A stretch of 64,000 bases of DNA, from assembly GCF_000150275.1 (NCBI RefSeq), contig NW_002060943.1, positions 9,518,209 through 9,582,208 of the forward strand, read 5' to 3'. The notes beneath the pieces are model-generated. The model searched no databases. It saw nothing but the letters and a program-made list of their open reading frames with translations, and was not told the DNA's origin. The position numbers and the translations under genes were made by a program. Source of the DNA: Trichoplax adhaerens. Lineage: Eukaryota; Placozoa; Uniplacotomia; Trichoplacea; Trichoplacidae. Shown piece by piece: positions 37,301 through 50,973 of this stretch (position 1 is the first letter of the stretch; the number at the start of each line of letters is the position of its first letter).

Positions 37301-40300
37301 CCAAGTATGAAGTTGGTGTGGTATAATAATGCCTTCGCAGCTCTTCGTAGTACCGATTCGAAATTTCTGACACCTGTGAGTGAACGTTAACACACATAGT
37401 TGCTAAGTTTTTCTTTAATCCATCATTTCCGATAGCGGTACCTCCCAAAAAGCTTGCTGCAACTGACAGTAGAGCTTCTCCAGGCCATTCAGTAAACCAA
37501 TCAATTGTGCAACAGTTAACCAGTGATGGGAACATACGAGTACGCGATCTGAAAGCCTCACCAACAGGGCTCATACATAAAACTATGTGAAGGTTACTCT
37601 TCACTCGGTTAATAAAATATTGATAAATACTGTCACGATCGCCCTCATTAATGCCAGCATCTTTGCATATGGGACGCATTGCCGCAATAACCTTCTCGTA
37701 CTCTTCCATATTGTACAAATTGGGCACCTCTCCAGAGTTTAAAATATTATTGATATCTTCTAAAAACTCTTCAGTGATAATTTGACTATCAGTAAATAGG
37801 AATACAGTCTTTTCGCCTTGAACCCCAGCGATAGTAAATAGTTTTCTAATGTCCTCATGAAATGAATCATAACTGTAGCCACGCGTTAGCTCAATCTGAA
37901 AACAGGAATAACCGCAAATCCAGCACGCTAATCTAGTTAAACTTTGCTTTCCGGTGCCGCCAACACCAACGAGAAGCGCATTTCCCTGAGATTGACGTGC
38001 TATACGCACAATTCTAGACAAGTGTTGTATAGCGTCAACAAAGAAAACCAATTTCATCTCTTTCGATGAATTTAAATTATATTCATCAAGATAATCGCTT
38101 AGAACACTTTCAACTTTCTTTAGATCATTTAATTCTTCATAAATTCTATCTTCTGGCTCAGCAGCAGTATTCAAGAAATCACCGAATAGGAGAATATCTT
38201 TTTCGAAAGTTTCAGCTTTCAAATCATGCGAGAAGTGCTTCTGTGATATTTCCGAGAGAACAGAATAAAAATGCTGTTTATCCGATATATCTATAAGGCG
38301 ATCATGAAAAACGCGATGAGCCTCATGGAAAAACATGCGCATTATTTGATCTTTTTCTCGAATATTGCCAGAATTTGCTTGTAGAATTCCTTGCATACAT
38401 TTCGATAGATCACGGAGGTTAAATATGTAATGTGACTTAGCAGGTGTTGGGAGAAATTCTGTACGCATACGCTGGTAAAGGTCAGCACCCGCATCAACAA
38501 TTGCATCAGCACAACTTTTAACAGGTACCGGAAATTCACTCAGAAACCCTCGCAGAACCGATTTAAAAATATGTTTTAAGGTAAAATCAGCTGGTTGAGG
38601 TACCGCCAAAATCGTAAAATGACGTAAAAATCGAGGGGTAACGGGGTTTCTACCTCCCCCAGGAGGCCCACACGCTCCACAAATAGTAACTTCCTTTAAT
38701 TCTTTCCAGAATAGTTTGTCACGATCATAAAATCCACCGAAATCCTGATATTGTCGTAATAGTTCAATAGGTGGCTGCGATCCATATCTGTCTAACTTTG
38801 GCATATTTAGATCATCGACAAATAAAATCATATGCTTTCCAGCAGGAGCACTAAGGATAGTTTTGCGTTTTCTCTCTAATTTGCTTTCGATCGTTTCCTG
38901 AATCCTTTTGCTGCTAGTTTGTGCAGAAAAGTTCAGAAATACCGAAACATAGTTTTCTTTCTCGCACATAATCTGTAAAAAATGCTTGGCAATAACAGAT
39001 TTTCCCACACCAGCGGATCCAGTGAAAAGCACTGAATTATTAACTGTAATCAGTTTACGGAATAAATATCCATACCGCATCGTGTCTAGTGTTGGAACTA
39101 AGACGTCACTAAAGGTATCTTCAGGTTTAAATTTGAAAGGTGGAATGATTCTTTCCCACGAATCTAGCCGTCGAGTCAATTCGAAATCAACATAATAGCC
39201 ATACAGATCGCCACTACTTGGTAATTTGACATCGTTCGTTTCCGAGAACAAATCACGAGCAAAGGAATCGAATTTGTCCAAGTATTCCTCTAATAAGTTT
39301 CCACCAATTGACCACATGTAGCAGAAAACAAACACTGTACATATCAAGGGATGAATTTTATGCGGTTCCACGGATAGGTCGAGCCCATCAGTTTGTAATA
39401 AAGACTCCAAAAGACTACATAACGTACATATTTTGCTAATAGCAACTTGCGGAATGGTCTCGATGCAATGCTTCGCTACGAATTTTAATCCTGGTTCTAC
39501 AAATTGATTAAAAAGGTCTAAGATGTATTCTTTGGTCTCTTCGCGTAGCTTGGGTACTTTCTCTAACCATGTTAAAACATAAGGTCTCCATCCAAGTCCC
39601 TGTGCATCAATATATACCATACCACAACGACTAACAGTTGCTGGAGATGCCATAGCTAAATCCTGTACCTCGAACAACATACGGATAGAATCGGTTAATT
39701 TTATTCTTTCACTATTGGCAAGACAGAGCATTTTGTTGTCATCAAGCACTGTGTTCATGTTTTCAATCCACAAAGCGTCGACAGGACCATCGCAAATAAT
39801 CCAATGACTCTCTTTAGTGTCATCCTGAACTGCGTGGCGAACAGTAGTTGCTAAAATTCCATCTCGCCACTCAAGTGTAACTTTGTCGATCTCACCGTAT
39901 AATTCTCCCATGGTGACAGATTTCGGATTCAATACGTGCAGATTTACAGGCAAATAGTAATCATTAGTAAGTCCATCGTTATACAGCTTACCAAGAGCCG
40001 AACCAAGTGTTTTATAGCATGTCGTCTTTCCGCCACCAGTGGGGCCAACCAACATTACACCATGGCGTACAGTGATAGTTTCATAGAACTGAATAATCTT
40101 CTTAACTGAATGTGAATGTACCTGTAGCTCATTTTCTTTTAAGATACTTTCGATGGCTTCTTGTAATGGGCCATAATTATGCTGTGGTATTGTCGAACCA
40201 GGAAAGAGATCCGATAGTATAGCCTGAAATAGAACTGCATCCTGAGCCAAAAATTTGGGCAGATTACTATCTCGAAGAGCGCGAATTAATACGATGTCTT

Positions 40301-43300
40301 CTTTCACATCAGGATTACTTCGTTTCAAGGAGCCAGCCATAACTAAAACAGATTTGACAGCCCGAAGACCAAAATCATAATGATCTTGTTGCGACAACTG
40401 TTCACTGCATAGCTTATACATTTGAATCATTTTGCGGGCAAGAGATTTTGAGGACTCAAATCCTTCTGAATATAGGATTACTTCAGCAATCAAGGCATAA
40501 TCGGGCACCATCATAGCAAATGGTCGGAAAAGTGTTTTCAAGTTTTCAGGCAGTTCAGTGCGGCCTGCATATCCAGGATTCATAGTTATGAAAGTTGCAC
40601 ATGTTAAATTTAATTTTATTTCACGACCTTCAAAGATAAATCTAGCTAGCTTTGAAATTTTCGCATTTCTGATCGTCAGTAACTGCTGGGCAATCACCGA
40701 TAATACTTCAATGTCTATACGATTAAATTCATCAAAACAGCACCATGCACCCGACTGCGCTAGTCCGGAAAAAAATCTTCCCATCATCTTGTAATCTAGA
40801 CCTTCGGAACAGTTGAAAACCACACACTGCTTAGCAAGAGATTTAGCTAAATCCTTGGTAGTTTCGGTTTTGCCTGTTCCAGCTGGTCCAGCTGGCGAGC
40901 CTCCGAGATCAAGTTGCAGCGCTCCCATCAAGCAAAGATAACAGCGGTCCGTTAAGGGGGTAATAACTAAGCGAGAAGAAGCACCAAGGTACTCGTAACC
41001 GTAGACATATTTCGAATTGGCCATTCGTACGACACAGTTATCAATATCGATATCCCAATAATATCGTAACTGTTTTACCCACTCAAAATTTGTCTCTTCA
41101 ACAATACCTGAATTTACCAAATCACTTACTATATCCCTAGCATGGACATCAATGGTAATTAACGCACACAGAATTCTTCGTGACAGAGCTGTTAATTCTC
41201 CCCTGACGAGAATTGCAAGATTATTTAAGCTTTGATAACACGATTGTTCGTATTTCTTTAAAACTTCGTGAGCTTCTTCATCGTTAAATGCTAGAGAGAT
41301 ATCGCGACACCACATTATTTGAGATACTGCAAGAACTACCTGACTTGGATACGACATGATCCACTCATTCCGGTCTTGCTGTGTATATTCAGCGATGGCG
41401 GACTTCATAACCCTTCGTAGCGAGGTTACCATATGCTCCTCTACTTTACCTAACCAATCTTCTACATTACCTCGAGCTTTAAGGCCACGGCCAAGACTTA
41501 TACTTTCATTCTCAGGTGAAATCATATTAATTATGTCGTTTGTCTTAGTCTCTACTTTTGTACCCGTTGGAGACACACCTCGATCGTGGCTTGGAATGGA
41601 TTCTTGATGAATGTTTTGGATAGTACCAAATTCAAGCTCGAAAATACCATCAAAGCACTTACGGAGATGAGGTTGCACGGCGTGAGGATTTTTAGTTTGC
41701 GCTAAGATTTCCAACAATTCATCGTTAGATAAGAAATAAAATCTTGGAAATACAACTCTCTTTGATTCTAAATACGCTTCTAAGCACTTCTGGATCTGAT
41801 CAAGCATAGAATTATTATTTTGAAACGTTTCCAGTAGTCCGGGTTGGGTGCAAGCCCTTAATGCATTTGGAAGGCGAGATGTCTTTCTCATGATTTCCTT
41901 CCATGATTTATCTACAGCCATAAACATTTTCGCTTCAGCTGGCAACTGTCGTTGAATATCAGGAGCACTGAAAATACTCTCTAGATATAGCCAACTCTTT
42001 TGACAAATCAACCATTCATCCAGCGTTTGATTAAAAAGCGTAAGCTGCTTTACCCAATCATCAACCCTGATCTTTATTGGACCAACGTGCCTTGAACTAG
42101 CAATTAAATTGATATTGACTAAACTATCATCGAGAATACCTTGGATATCATCTGTTCCTCCTAAAATAAAAACATCCTTCGAGTCACGATATGGCAGTAC
42201 TATAAATTCAGTCGCCTTCCATCCATCTTCAACTTTTTTTAACAGTGTTTCTAATGAGGCTTCGCTAGAGGCTTGACTAGAAATTTCTATAATTTCATCG
42301 GTATGGTCAAAAGCTCCAATTTCATCGAGCAATCCTAAACTTAAAGGATTTTCGCTGGTAAATCGATAATTTAAGGTACTTTCAATCATATCCCAGTGCC
42401 TCGGCTTTAAGGAAGGATTGTGCAAATTGGTAATAACTGGTAATTTAAACCTTATTTGATCAACCTTTTCTTTTAATAAAGGTACTGCGTTATTTCGGGG
42501 AAGACCTTTCTCTAGCTGATGTACGCGTTTTGTGTATTTGCCGACTTGATTGGTAATTATTTCCGGAGATAATTCCTTAAAATCTGCTACTTTCCATTCA
42601 CGTGTCATTTGTTCCCATTCATGAAGGGAATCCCATAACATTTGCTTCAAACGTAGCTCAGCATGAGTTTCTTCAAGATCAGTAAATTTTGTTACCTCAA
42701 CTTTGAAATTTTTCTGATATGTTCTATACTGATACGCTCGCTTTTGAAGAGCCTCCATTCTATCATGCAATTCGATAAGGAATACATTTACTTTTTCCAC
42801 GTCCGATAACGGATCAAGAATCATAGGATCTTGGGCTTTACTCTTAATTTGATTGACTTCAAGCCTCAATTCGGAAATATCTTTGTCTAGGTGATCGCAA
42901 AATTTCTCAAGATTTGCGTCTCTGTCGCTAACAGCTTTATCGATGGCATTTCTTACTGCTGTAATGGATGGCGCTAATGTTTGATAAACGGCAAAATCTT
43001 CCGGTGGTGTTGGTACCTGATAGGAATCGATCAAATTATATAACTCCTTTATTGTTTCTGATTCTTTTTCGTTGCTGTCAATGGATACTTGAATCTGTTC
43101 TAAAAATGTCAGACTTTCCACAAATTCTGCAGTTGTTGATGGAGCTAATTCAAGTCTATATTGCGCATCTTGAGCTACCGATATTAACCGGTCTACTCTT
43201 GATTTCGCAAGTACTGGCAAAATGTCGTGAACCACCTGAAAATACGAGTATGTACTTGTTAAAATTTGTTGCATCCCCAATAATAATAAATTTACTAATT

Positions 43301-46300
43301 ATGACCTCCAAACACTTCCTTGGCGATGGCAATAGTTTTGTTTTAAGCTGAGAGGCATCAACTAGCATCATCCCTACAGGCTGTTTTTCAGTTATACTTT
43401 CGGCTTCCTTCTGTTCTCTGTGATACTTTGCTAGGGATATCGCGAAAAAGTCCACGTCTACAACATTGAGTGTATGCATATTGTAAATACAACGGATATG
43501 CCTAATTTAAGGAATTAAATATGCAGAAAAACATTAATTCTCTACCGTGATCTACGGTTCGCATGTGCTCAAGGTTTAAGCCCTCATTCTCTCTGTAAAA
43601 GTCACGATAAGATTCGAACGTATTCGAATACAGAGTAGTGTAATGGAAAGCCTCCGACATAGTATCCTGAAAGTAGATCAATTTTTTAGTTAATTTATGA
43701 GGTTATAAACTGATGGCTAATTTGGTTACCATATGCATAGTTATATTGAAATCGTACCTTTACGTTAACTATTAGACCTTGGAGATGTCTGTCATCTTCG
43801 AAGATGGTCGATAAATTTGGACCCTCTCCACACGTTTTTTCTTCTAATTTTCCATTAATAAGTGGTCTTAAATAGGCGATTCAAAATATAGTAATGTAAG
43901 TACATTATAACTTTAACTTTCTTTAACATTAGTGATAGTACATGTGCGTACGTTTAATCAATCGTTACCTTGTAAATGGATCGAAATATTCATCAGATAC
44001 TAGATTTGGGACGCTAAGGACTGTATCTTCAAAATTTCTGATGAGATCTCCCATGCCTTCGTGATAATCGTCAAGGCTTGGGTTAAAAAAAAGAAAATTC
44101 GGATCAAGTAGTAGCTCAACTTGGAATAAAGGCGTTGAAAATGATTCGTTTTCGCTTTGGTCATGTTGTCCAATAATAGTTTTTGAATTCTGCAAATTAA
44201 AAAGTTTATTAAATTTTAGCTACACCAATTCGAAGTGTGGTATTGAGTGATTTTGCTTAGTATAAAATAAGCTGCGACTGACTGAAAGCTTCTTTTCCTG
44301 AACATTAGCGTTATGTAAATGCTGTATTTCTTCCATTGTTGGCGTTCGCTGCAGTTGTTCTTTTAGTGCGTGCAACAGCTTTGATATCGAGCGAACACAA
44401 AGTAAGTGCATCGTATTTATAACCAAATAATCTGCTAACCGGATGAAGCTGTAAATTGATATAAATTTATCAGTTACACTATTTATCAATTGTACTACCC
44501 TTACTCTTTGCATCAAGTCTAACCTAGTCAATCTTCGACAATGAGCTCTTTTATTTGCCTGTTCGGTATAAGTCATCTTCTCTGGTGCATCTCCATACGG
44601 GTCAATATCGAATCCGGTTTGTCCAGCAAACGAAGGTGAATTAAGTGAAATAGATTGCTCTTTATCTGGATCTATAAGCCCAAGCAATTCGATAGATTAT
44701 TAAATGCTAAAAATCAGAAAAAAATTACACATCATTGTAAAAATAAATAAATAATTTTAACCCATATCATAATATTCATCGATAGAAAATCCAGCTTCTT
44801 CTAAGGCCGTGCAGCATGCATCCTTAACAACTTCTTTTGTTAACTGATGAAATTGTCTCAGACTTTCCGCGATCTGATTTATGGATACAATTTTCGTTAA
44901 TTTACAAACATATATCAGATTTTATTCTATACGGAAGAGTTATTAACCTCTCTCAGCTGAGAGAACTGAGTTTCCTTAAATTCCTCTAATGTATATGTGT
45001 GTTCCTTCTTTATTCGATGTAAGCTCAGATCACCTAGTTTGTAGCATAACGTTCTTATGCGCAGCAAAGCTGGTCGTAAGAACTTTAGAACAATTCTTAT
45101 CATTAGCTTTTACTAAGATTAATCACTGCATATTTTAAGCCTTGTATCTTACCGAATTTAATATGAAAAGATTTGTTCCTAGTTTGTTCCTGCAGTTATT
45201 TATTTTTCTAAAATTTCATGCAATAAATGATCGTGCGTTAGCTCAATAGTAGTTACATTTGTCATTAATATATATATACCTTTTTCTAACATTCATTCGC
45301 CAAACTGCAAAGGCCTTCCATAGTCTGAAACTGGAGAAAGTTTTAATCTTTATTAACTGTTTGTAATGTATGTAGTCTTTCTCCCAACAGTCTAGCTCCG
45401 TAAATTCAGTTTCCTCTCGCTCTCGAATGTGTGTTACTCCTTTATGGCTAATGGTATGATAATCGTTCGCATTGATACCAGAATGTGTTACAACTCTATA
45501 AGATTAAAAAGTAAGTCTTGATAAAGCATCACAATACGCCTAATACCCGCATATTATCTTACTTTAAGTTATAAGGGTTGTATTCAATAGATGAGCGATC
45601 AACAGCAGGTGCTAGATAGAGAAATCCTAGATTTGGATTTTTGCGGATGAGCTGAACGATTTCTATCGGATCTTTTAAAGTATCGGACAAATTTTCAGCT
45701 GATGTTCCTTTAATATAAGAGCTTCGTAGCCTTTTACTTGAAATTGAAATGTCCGCAGGTTGTGCTTCATTCCCGAAATTACTAGCTAAATTTGGTTTCA
45801 TCGGCCTCAGACTTCGATTAAAATTCGGAGATGTATCGCTTTTGTAATCTTCATTTTTTGACTGAGAGAAAATTTGTGTTGATTGTACACTTGATAAAAT
45901 ATCCTTTTTGTGATGAAAATTTATAGGTCCTTCTTCAATTTTATTTTGATTTTTAAGTTGATAGTCAGCCAAGTTGACCTAAAAATTAGGACGCATATCA
46001 TAAGCTTCTAGGTTATAAAATATTGATATAAATTTAGTCATTAGGTGTTCATAACTGATATTCAAATTAAGACATACCAAAGGTTCCAATTTAGGCCCAG
46101 CTGGTACTGCCTGAAGGGTAAAATACAGAATAATTAGTGGATAAATAAATGCCCATAAACAATATGTAAGAGAATTGTTGATGTATATTTCAGTTAACCT
46201 AACAAGAGTTTAAGTCTCCTATCTATAATGATAAGAAGATATGGATTGCATCAAGAAACTTTCAGATAAATTACTTTATAGTAAGCAGTTTTCCTCTGAT

Positions 46301-46740
46301 ATTCCATATCTAAAATGCGTCAGATTGATATACTAACTTTCTACAGTAATTTCTTTATGAGATAGCTTGCACGATATCTACTCAATCCTACATAACAAAT
46401 TCTTATTTATATAATTCCGATATCCGTATTGCAGTCAGTATACAAAGGGAGTCGATCGAGATTGATATATCGAATATACATAAAGCAGGCATTCTGCCAG
46501 CACACGTAAGGGATAAAATATGAACTAATCATTGTTAATATATTACAGTACCTTCTTAACTTGAACAGGCGTCTTGCGTTTGTAGTGTGATATTCCTTGA
46601 CGTGTCTGGATATCAGGCTTTGAATACAAGCGAGATTTTAAAGCAATACCATTTATCGAAGTACCTTTTCTATCTTCGAAATATGTATTAGATGCATCTG
46701 AAGACGTAGTCTTATCATCTTGAATACCAATATGTGACAT
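31324..46740 (-). CDS. DNAH6: DNAH6, axonemal inner-arm dynein heavy chain
   Basis: This gene encodes about 4,100-4,200 residues, near the family length. The 5' exons lie between 43306 and 46740 and begin [11 protein letters not shown] single central exon runs 43235-34035 (9,201 bases, 3,067 codons). Eight to ten short 3' exons end at 31324 with [14 protein letters not shown]. The tail region has [12 protein letters not shown] and LVINTMHLL, typical of DNAH6. The motor has four P-loops: AAA1 GPAGTGKT (40866-40889), AAA2 GPTGGGKT (40023-40046), AAA3 GSAGVGKS (38997-39020) and AAA4 GVGGTGKQ (37944-37967). A coiled-coil stalk flanks the microtubule-binding domain around 36,500-37,300. The C-terminal part has [20 protein letters not shown]. 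The protein would be a minus-end-directed motor of the ciliary axoneme, in single-headed inner arms. Joining at residue level to human DNAH6 is clear along the whole length. Confidence 0.97.
34035..43235 (-). other. DNAH6: Giant intronless central exon of DNAH6
   Basis: The exon opens after an AG acceptor (TTTTCAG at 43236-43242 on the minus strand) with [13 protein letters not shown] and closes at IIGE before GTATCA (34034). The length is exactly 3,067 codons and the reading is continuous. It covers the linker, AAA1 to AAA6 and the stalk. The preceding intron (43236-43305) is only 70 bases. Bases past either splice site stay open for a few codons, so the plain open frame (33999-43280) overstates the coding part. 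Confidence 0.9.
44449..44523 (-). other. DNAH6: In-frame 75-base intron without stops in DNAH6
   Basis: Homology requires CRRLT to join [14 protein letters not shown]. The 75 bases between them begin GTTAGA and end TTTACAG on the minus strand, are a multiple of three and contain no stop codon, so retention would insert 25 residues without a frameshift. Confidence 0.7.
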
Positions 46741-47920
46741 CGTCGAATTTTATAATGTTTTTGCACAATTATAAAATAAAATAAATAAAATTCTGCACTG
46801 ATCCTTCACCAATGGATGCGTGTTAATGAAGTTGCATATCACAACATATTCTGAAGCTGAAACTTTAGAAATAATAATAATACTATCAGAAAGATCTATT
46901 TCAACTCTCTCTGAAATGTTGGTCGCTGAATTGGCTTCGGATTTGGGAGTGAATAAGAAGAAGAAAGTTGCAAAACACGGTAGTATATGCTCTGAATGCC
47001 GTGTTTATTTAAAACTTGATGATTTATAGTACAGCTTTAATGAATACAGTATGTAGTACAGTAATGCAAAAATTAGTGTAAACTAAAGTCATTAAGTTTC
47101 CTGTGTTGCTGCATGAAAATATAATTTACTATTACTGTACGTGATTTGACCACCTTTCGTATAAATAAATATTTTACCGATAGGTTTCTGAGAGCATCCA
47201 TCGGCTGAATTGTATTGTTTCTTGTTGCTATGAAACAGGACTGGTAACGTGGTAACAAGATGCCGTACTAAAGTACTCTACTGTACAGTCTGTAGTACTG
47301 TAAAAATGTGTTGTACTATGCAGTACAGTATGGGTACACTTCTTTCTTGCATTTGACTGTACTGTACTGCACTGTACTGTACTGTACTGTACTGTACAGT
47401 ACACTGAGTACAGTATAGTTGTAAGTCGCTTACTGTACACTGTATACTGTAAATAAGACATCAATATCGACATCAATATGTTACCAGTACTACTGCAATG
47501 TTTTAGTGTAATCCTGTAGTAAATTATTGGGTAACATGCAACATGTGCCTTCAGTCATAGTCATACTGCTCATGCGTCAGTAGTCAGCACTCAGTAATGT
47601 TTGTACTGTACTATAATTCAATACGAAGTGTATGACTGGACGTATACGTACCAGCAAGTGGTTTCTTAATCTCTTTCTGGAACAGTTTAGTATTATTTAT
47701 TTATTTTAAAATCTCCAGTAAAATTATTAAAGAGTAAAACAAAATTTAATTAGTTATATAATTAGTGTTCTTCAGGATCTCTACGATCACGTAAGTTTTA
47801 TCCAAGGGTCTCTCCCCTTCATGCAATATCATAAATTAATTTATTAGCAGTTAGTAAATGACTGATGTAATTGTTTGATTGTTGGAACTTTGCAACTGCA
47901 GTGATCATCTCAGCAAAAGA
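46741..47920. promoter_or_regulatory. Divergent interval between DNAH6 and NDUFAF3
   Basis: The start codons of DNAH6 (46740, leftward) and NDUFAF3 (47921, rightward) face away from each other across 1,180 bases. The interval must hold both promoters. A GTAC-W repeat cluster occupies about 47265-47455. The plus-strand frame at 46820-47029 has no homology I recognise and no supporting splice context. Confidence 0.4.
47265..47455. repeat. GTAC-W repeat cluster
   Basis: The core (47356-47405) is a run of GTACT units turning into GTACA at its right end. Scattered GTAC, TACTGTA and CAGTATAC words flank it on both sides. Confidence 0.8.
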
Positions 47921-50900
47921 ATGCTACTTTCTCGGACTGGTCGAAACCTAAAAGTCTACGCAAGGTTAGGATAAAATTTTATCTCGCCATTTGATGGTGG
48001 CATTTCGATTAGTGATATGTTACTCGGTGCAGTAATTATATAATTACCAAATAATAATTTCAATTATCCATTCGATCAAGTTTAAATGTACGATGAAAGG
48101 TGCTTTATTATTATTATTTGCTAACGATCATAAATTACAACGACAAGTGACTTTTGCTAAATTTGTGACCGCACGAGATAATGGAGATTCACGAAAGTGC
48201 CCTTGTTAGATCACTATAACCATCGAGAAATCATTTGGATCGTAATAAAGCCCTACGCGCGTACTACTGTAGTCCCACGTTCGATATGGTGCAATAACAC
48301 TGCTCTTGCGAGCTAGCATAGTCAAGCACTCTATGGTAAAATTCTACTTTTAGTTCTGAACACCGGTTGCATAAACAATTATCCACCAAAAAGCTGTCCT
48401 TGAAGTATCATCTACTTACAGTTGCATGTCAGCTATTATTTCGGTATCTTTTAACTTTAAATTGCTAACCATAAAGTGATATTACATGTATATCACGTAC
48501 GTACGAATACTGTTCAGTAATTACGAAATGCTAAAGTACTGTTATTCCTGCTCTAAATGTAAATTAATTACAATTCCTGCAGAAGATGGACAAGCCCACT
48601 AAGCCGATTTTATAGCGTAAGCGGCGAACATGACATCCTGCGAACATCATTAGAAGTTATAGCTGGCAGCGATCAAATGCCAATTATTAAAAGTTACAGT
48701 TCTCAAGGTTTCTCCATTGGTAATATTAAAATAATTGGCCCGGCTGCGATTCTGCCCAAGGGATTCTTCTTGTGGAAAGTTCGTATAACAGTATTTATAC
48801 TTCGAGAGTATACTGTAAGATGTTAACATTTGCCTCCAAATTCCATTGAAAGATTACTAATGTTAATACGAAACACGAACAATTCTGTATCTTGAATGAG
48901 CCAGTTATAACGATATTGATAAACTTTCTTTTAGTTACTTTTATAATTGTTATATTCGTGATGTTATTAAATTCTTCGAATATAGGTGAAAAGGAATGAA
49001 AATATTACAGCTAGGAATCTCTCCCTTTTTCCCGTACTTGTTCCAAGAATTGGTAAGAAAGTCGCAATAGAATGCTAATCAGTTACTATGACTATAACAG
49101 CCAACGTCTATTGTGAACTACGTCAGTAGTAAGACTTACTTTCAATTTGCTGGTATTTAACTGCTTACATTACAGTATGAAGAGAAAACAGCCGTGTAAA
49201 ATCATAATTGTAGTGATAAAAAACTATATAAAAGAATAATTCTTTCAGTATATACGACCATAGTGAAGCAATATTGGTACATATTGAATGTTGTATCACC
49301 GGGAGCTATTCACGCAGAATTGAAACAGTATTTACTGTTAGTTAAATACTTATAGTTGACATTTAGATCTACGAGTCTCGTATTATTGTACTTTTTAATA
49401 ATTTTGTTACGATTGCTGTAGATATACTAGTAATCGGTACCGGAAATAATCTTGCCGTTCTTCATCCCGACGTATTAAAATATTTAAGGTCAAATGCTAT
49501 CGCCGTTGAAGTGCAGGACACGGTAAGATGACTATGTTTCATTAGCATTCATAAAATGATTCTGTTTTGTCTACCAGCTATGGTCTTTGTTAGCTAGACG
49601 CGTCTTGTAGTTCTAGTAAGTATTTAAATATTGATATAACGTGCATACTATGCTACTCTAAACGAAGTTGACACTGTAATCAGTAATAACCCAGCTTTCA
49701 AGATGTCCATAATAACCACTTTACTCAAAGTAAAATACTTTTTACCCATCCTATATAAATGCATACCGATATGTCATAAAAGGCAAAGATAAATGCATTT
49801 TATATTCATACTACCATATGCAACCAAAATATGTGGGGCAATCTAAATTTTCACCGCTCTAGGATTAAAGTAGTTGCGTCAATCTTATCCTGTTGGTACA
49901 TTAAACATTCGATTTTTTCGTACAACTTCTTATTATTTCATTCTTTATGGTACAACTTTACTGCAGATGTTATGGAGCCAATTAATCTCTATAGCTACCT
50001 TAGTGAATAGTACAATCTACTGAAATCGTATTTGAAGCCTTTAAAATTGATTAGATAATGTAGAACAATGTAGAACCGTAGCTTTACGTCACTTTATGTT
50101 TAACCACTTATCATCGACTATTTCAGTATTACAATGTTTAATTCTTTTATGCAGTGGGTAATGTAACCCTAGGAAGCATGCGAACGGGATAAAGATTAAT
50201 CTAGTAACTTATATACTTATATAAGTTATTTAGTTATAATGAAAGGCTGCTTGAAAGAAGTGCTGGCAAAACAAACAAATATAATCTTACATAAACTAAC
50301 AAGTAGCGATCGTACTTTCAGCAAGAGTATACCTACGTACGTAAACAGTGTACCGTATCAATTACTACATCACGCAGTAATAAATTGTTCCAAAGTTCGG
50401 CTATTTTTGTTGCCTGTATAAGATAGATTTGAAATACGCGTACTCAGTATCTTTGAAATCACATTTCAGAAATGTTTCATTATCTCTCTTGCTTGAATCA
50501 AAAACTGATATTAAATAAAAACTAGCGAACGATATTGATATACTGTACGCGTTTTACGGTGTGATTTAACGACAATTTGGTGGTGTAATAGTAATAGTGA
50601 CTGTTTATATCATCATTGCATATACATTACTCTTTGTAAGACAGCTATATTGCTACCCTAAGTATTTTAAAGGATACAGTTATAAATCTGTTTCTAATTA
50701 TATATATATATATATAAGTATAATTATGAGATAAGTGAAGTTTGGTTCATGTCAGTGCCATCTATTACAATTATAAACAATTTAGATTTGATTTAAATAA
50801 TAAAGTTATTCAAAATTTAACGTTAATTTTCTCGTCAAATATTGCTGCAGCCCAACGCCTGTGCGACATTTAACTTTCTTTTAGAAGAAGGACGCCAAGT

Positions 50901-50973
50901 AGCAGCTGCATTGATACCACCTGCGAAATTGAACACAACACCTCCGCCTTCCTCTACGTCTGTTCATGCTTAA
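47921..50973 (+). CDS. NDUFAF3: NDUFAF3, complex I assembly factor 3
   Basis: Five exons join in phase (47921-47964, 48583-48778, 48986-49052, 49422-49522, 50851-50973) into 176 residues; human NDUFAF3 has 184. The N-terminus MLLSRTGRNLKVYARR is a typical mitochondrial presequence. The Mth938/UPF0366-type domain follows, with IIKSYSSQGFSIGN, GPAAILPKGFFLWK, ILVIGTGNN, AIAVEVQDTPNACATFNFL and VAAALIPPAKLN. The protein works with NDUFAF4 in the early assembly of the Q-module of respiratory complex I at the inner membrane. It has no known enzymatic activity. The last intron (49523-50850) is 1.3 kb and holds no supported gene. Confidence 0.95.

Noticed and set aside
33999-43280. Taking the open frame starting [11 protein letters not shown] as the dynein start
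   Set aside because: That methionine lies in an intron. Conserved upstream exons continue to 46740 and downstream exons to 31324.
34225-43351. Many plus-strand frames of 60-130 codons
   Set aside because: They are antisense shadows of the dynein coding exon.
46820-47029. Plus-strand frame of 69 codons between DNAH6 and NDUFAF3
   Set aside because: No homology, no splice partner and low-complexity KKKK sequence; probably chance.
49523-50850. Possible nested gene in the last NDUFAF3 intron (frame at 50239-50421)
   Set aside because: The frame is 60 codons with no homology, and the intron is otherwise without coding signals.
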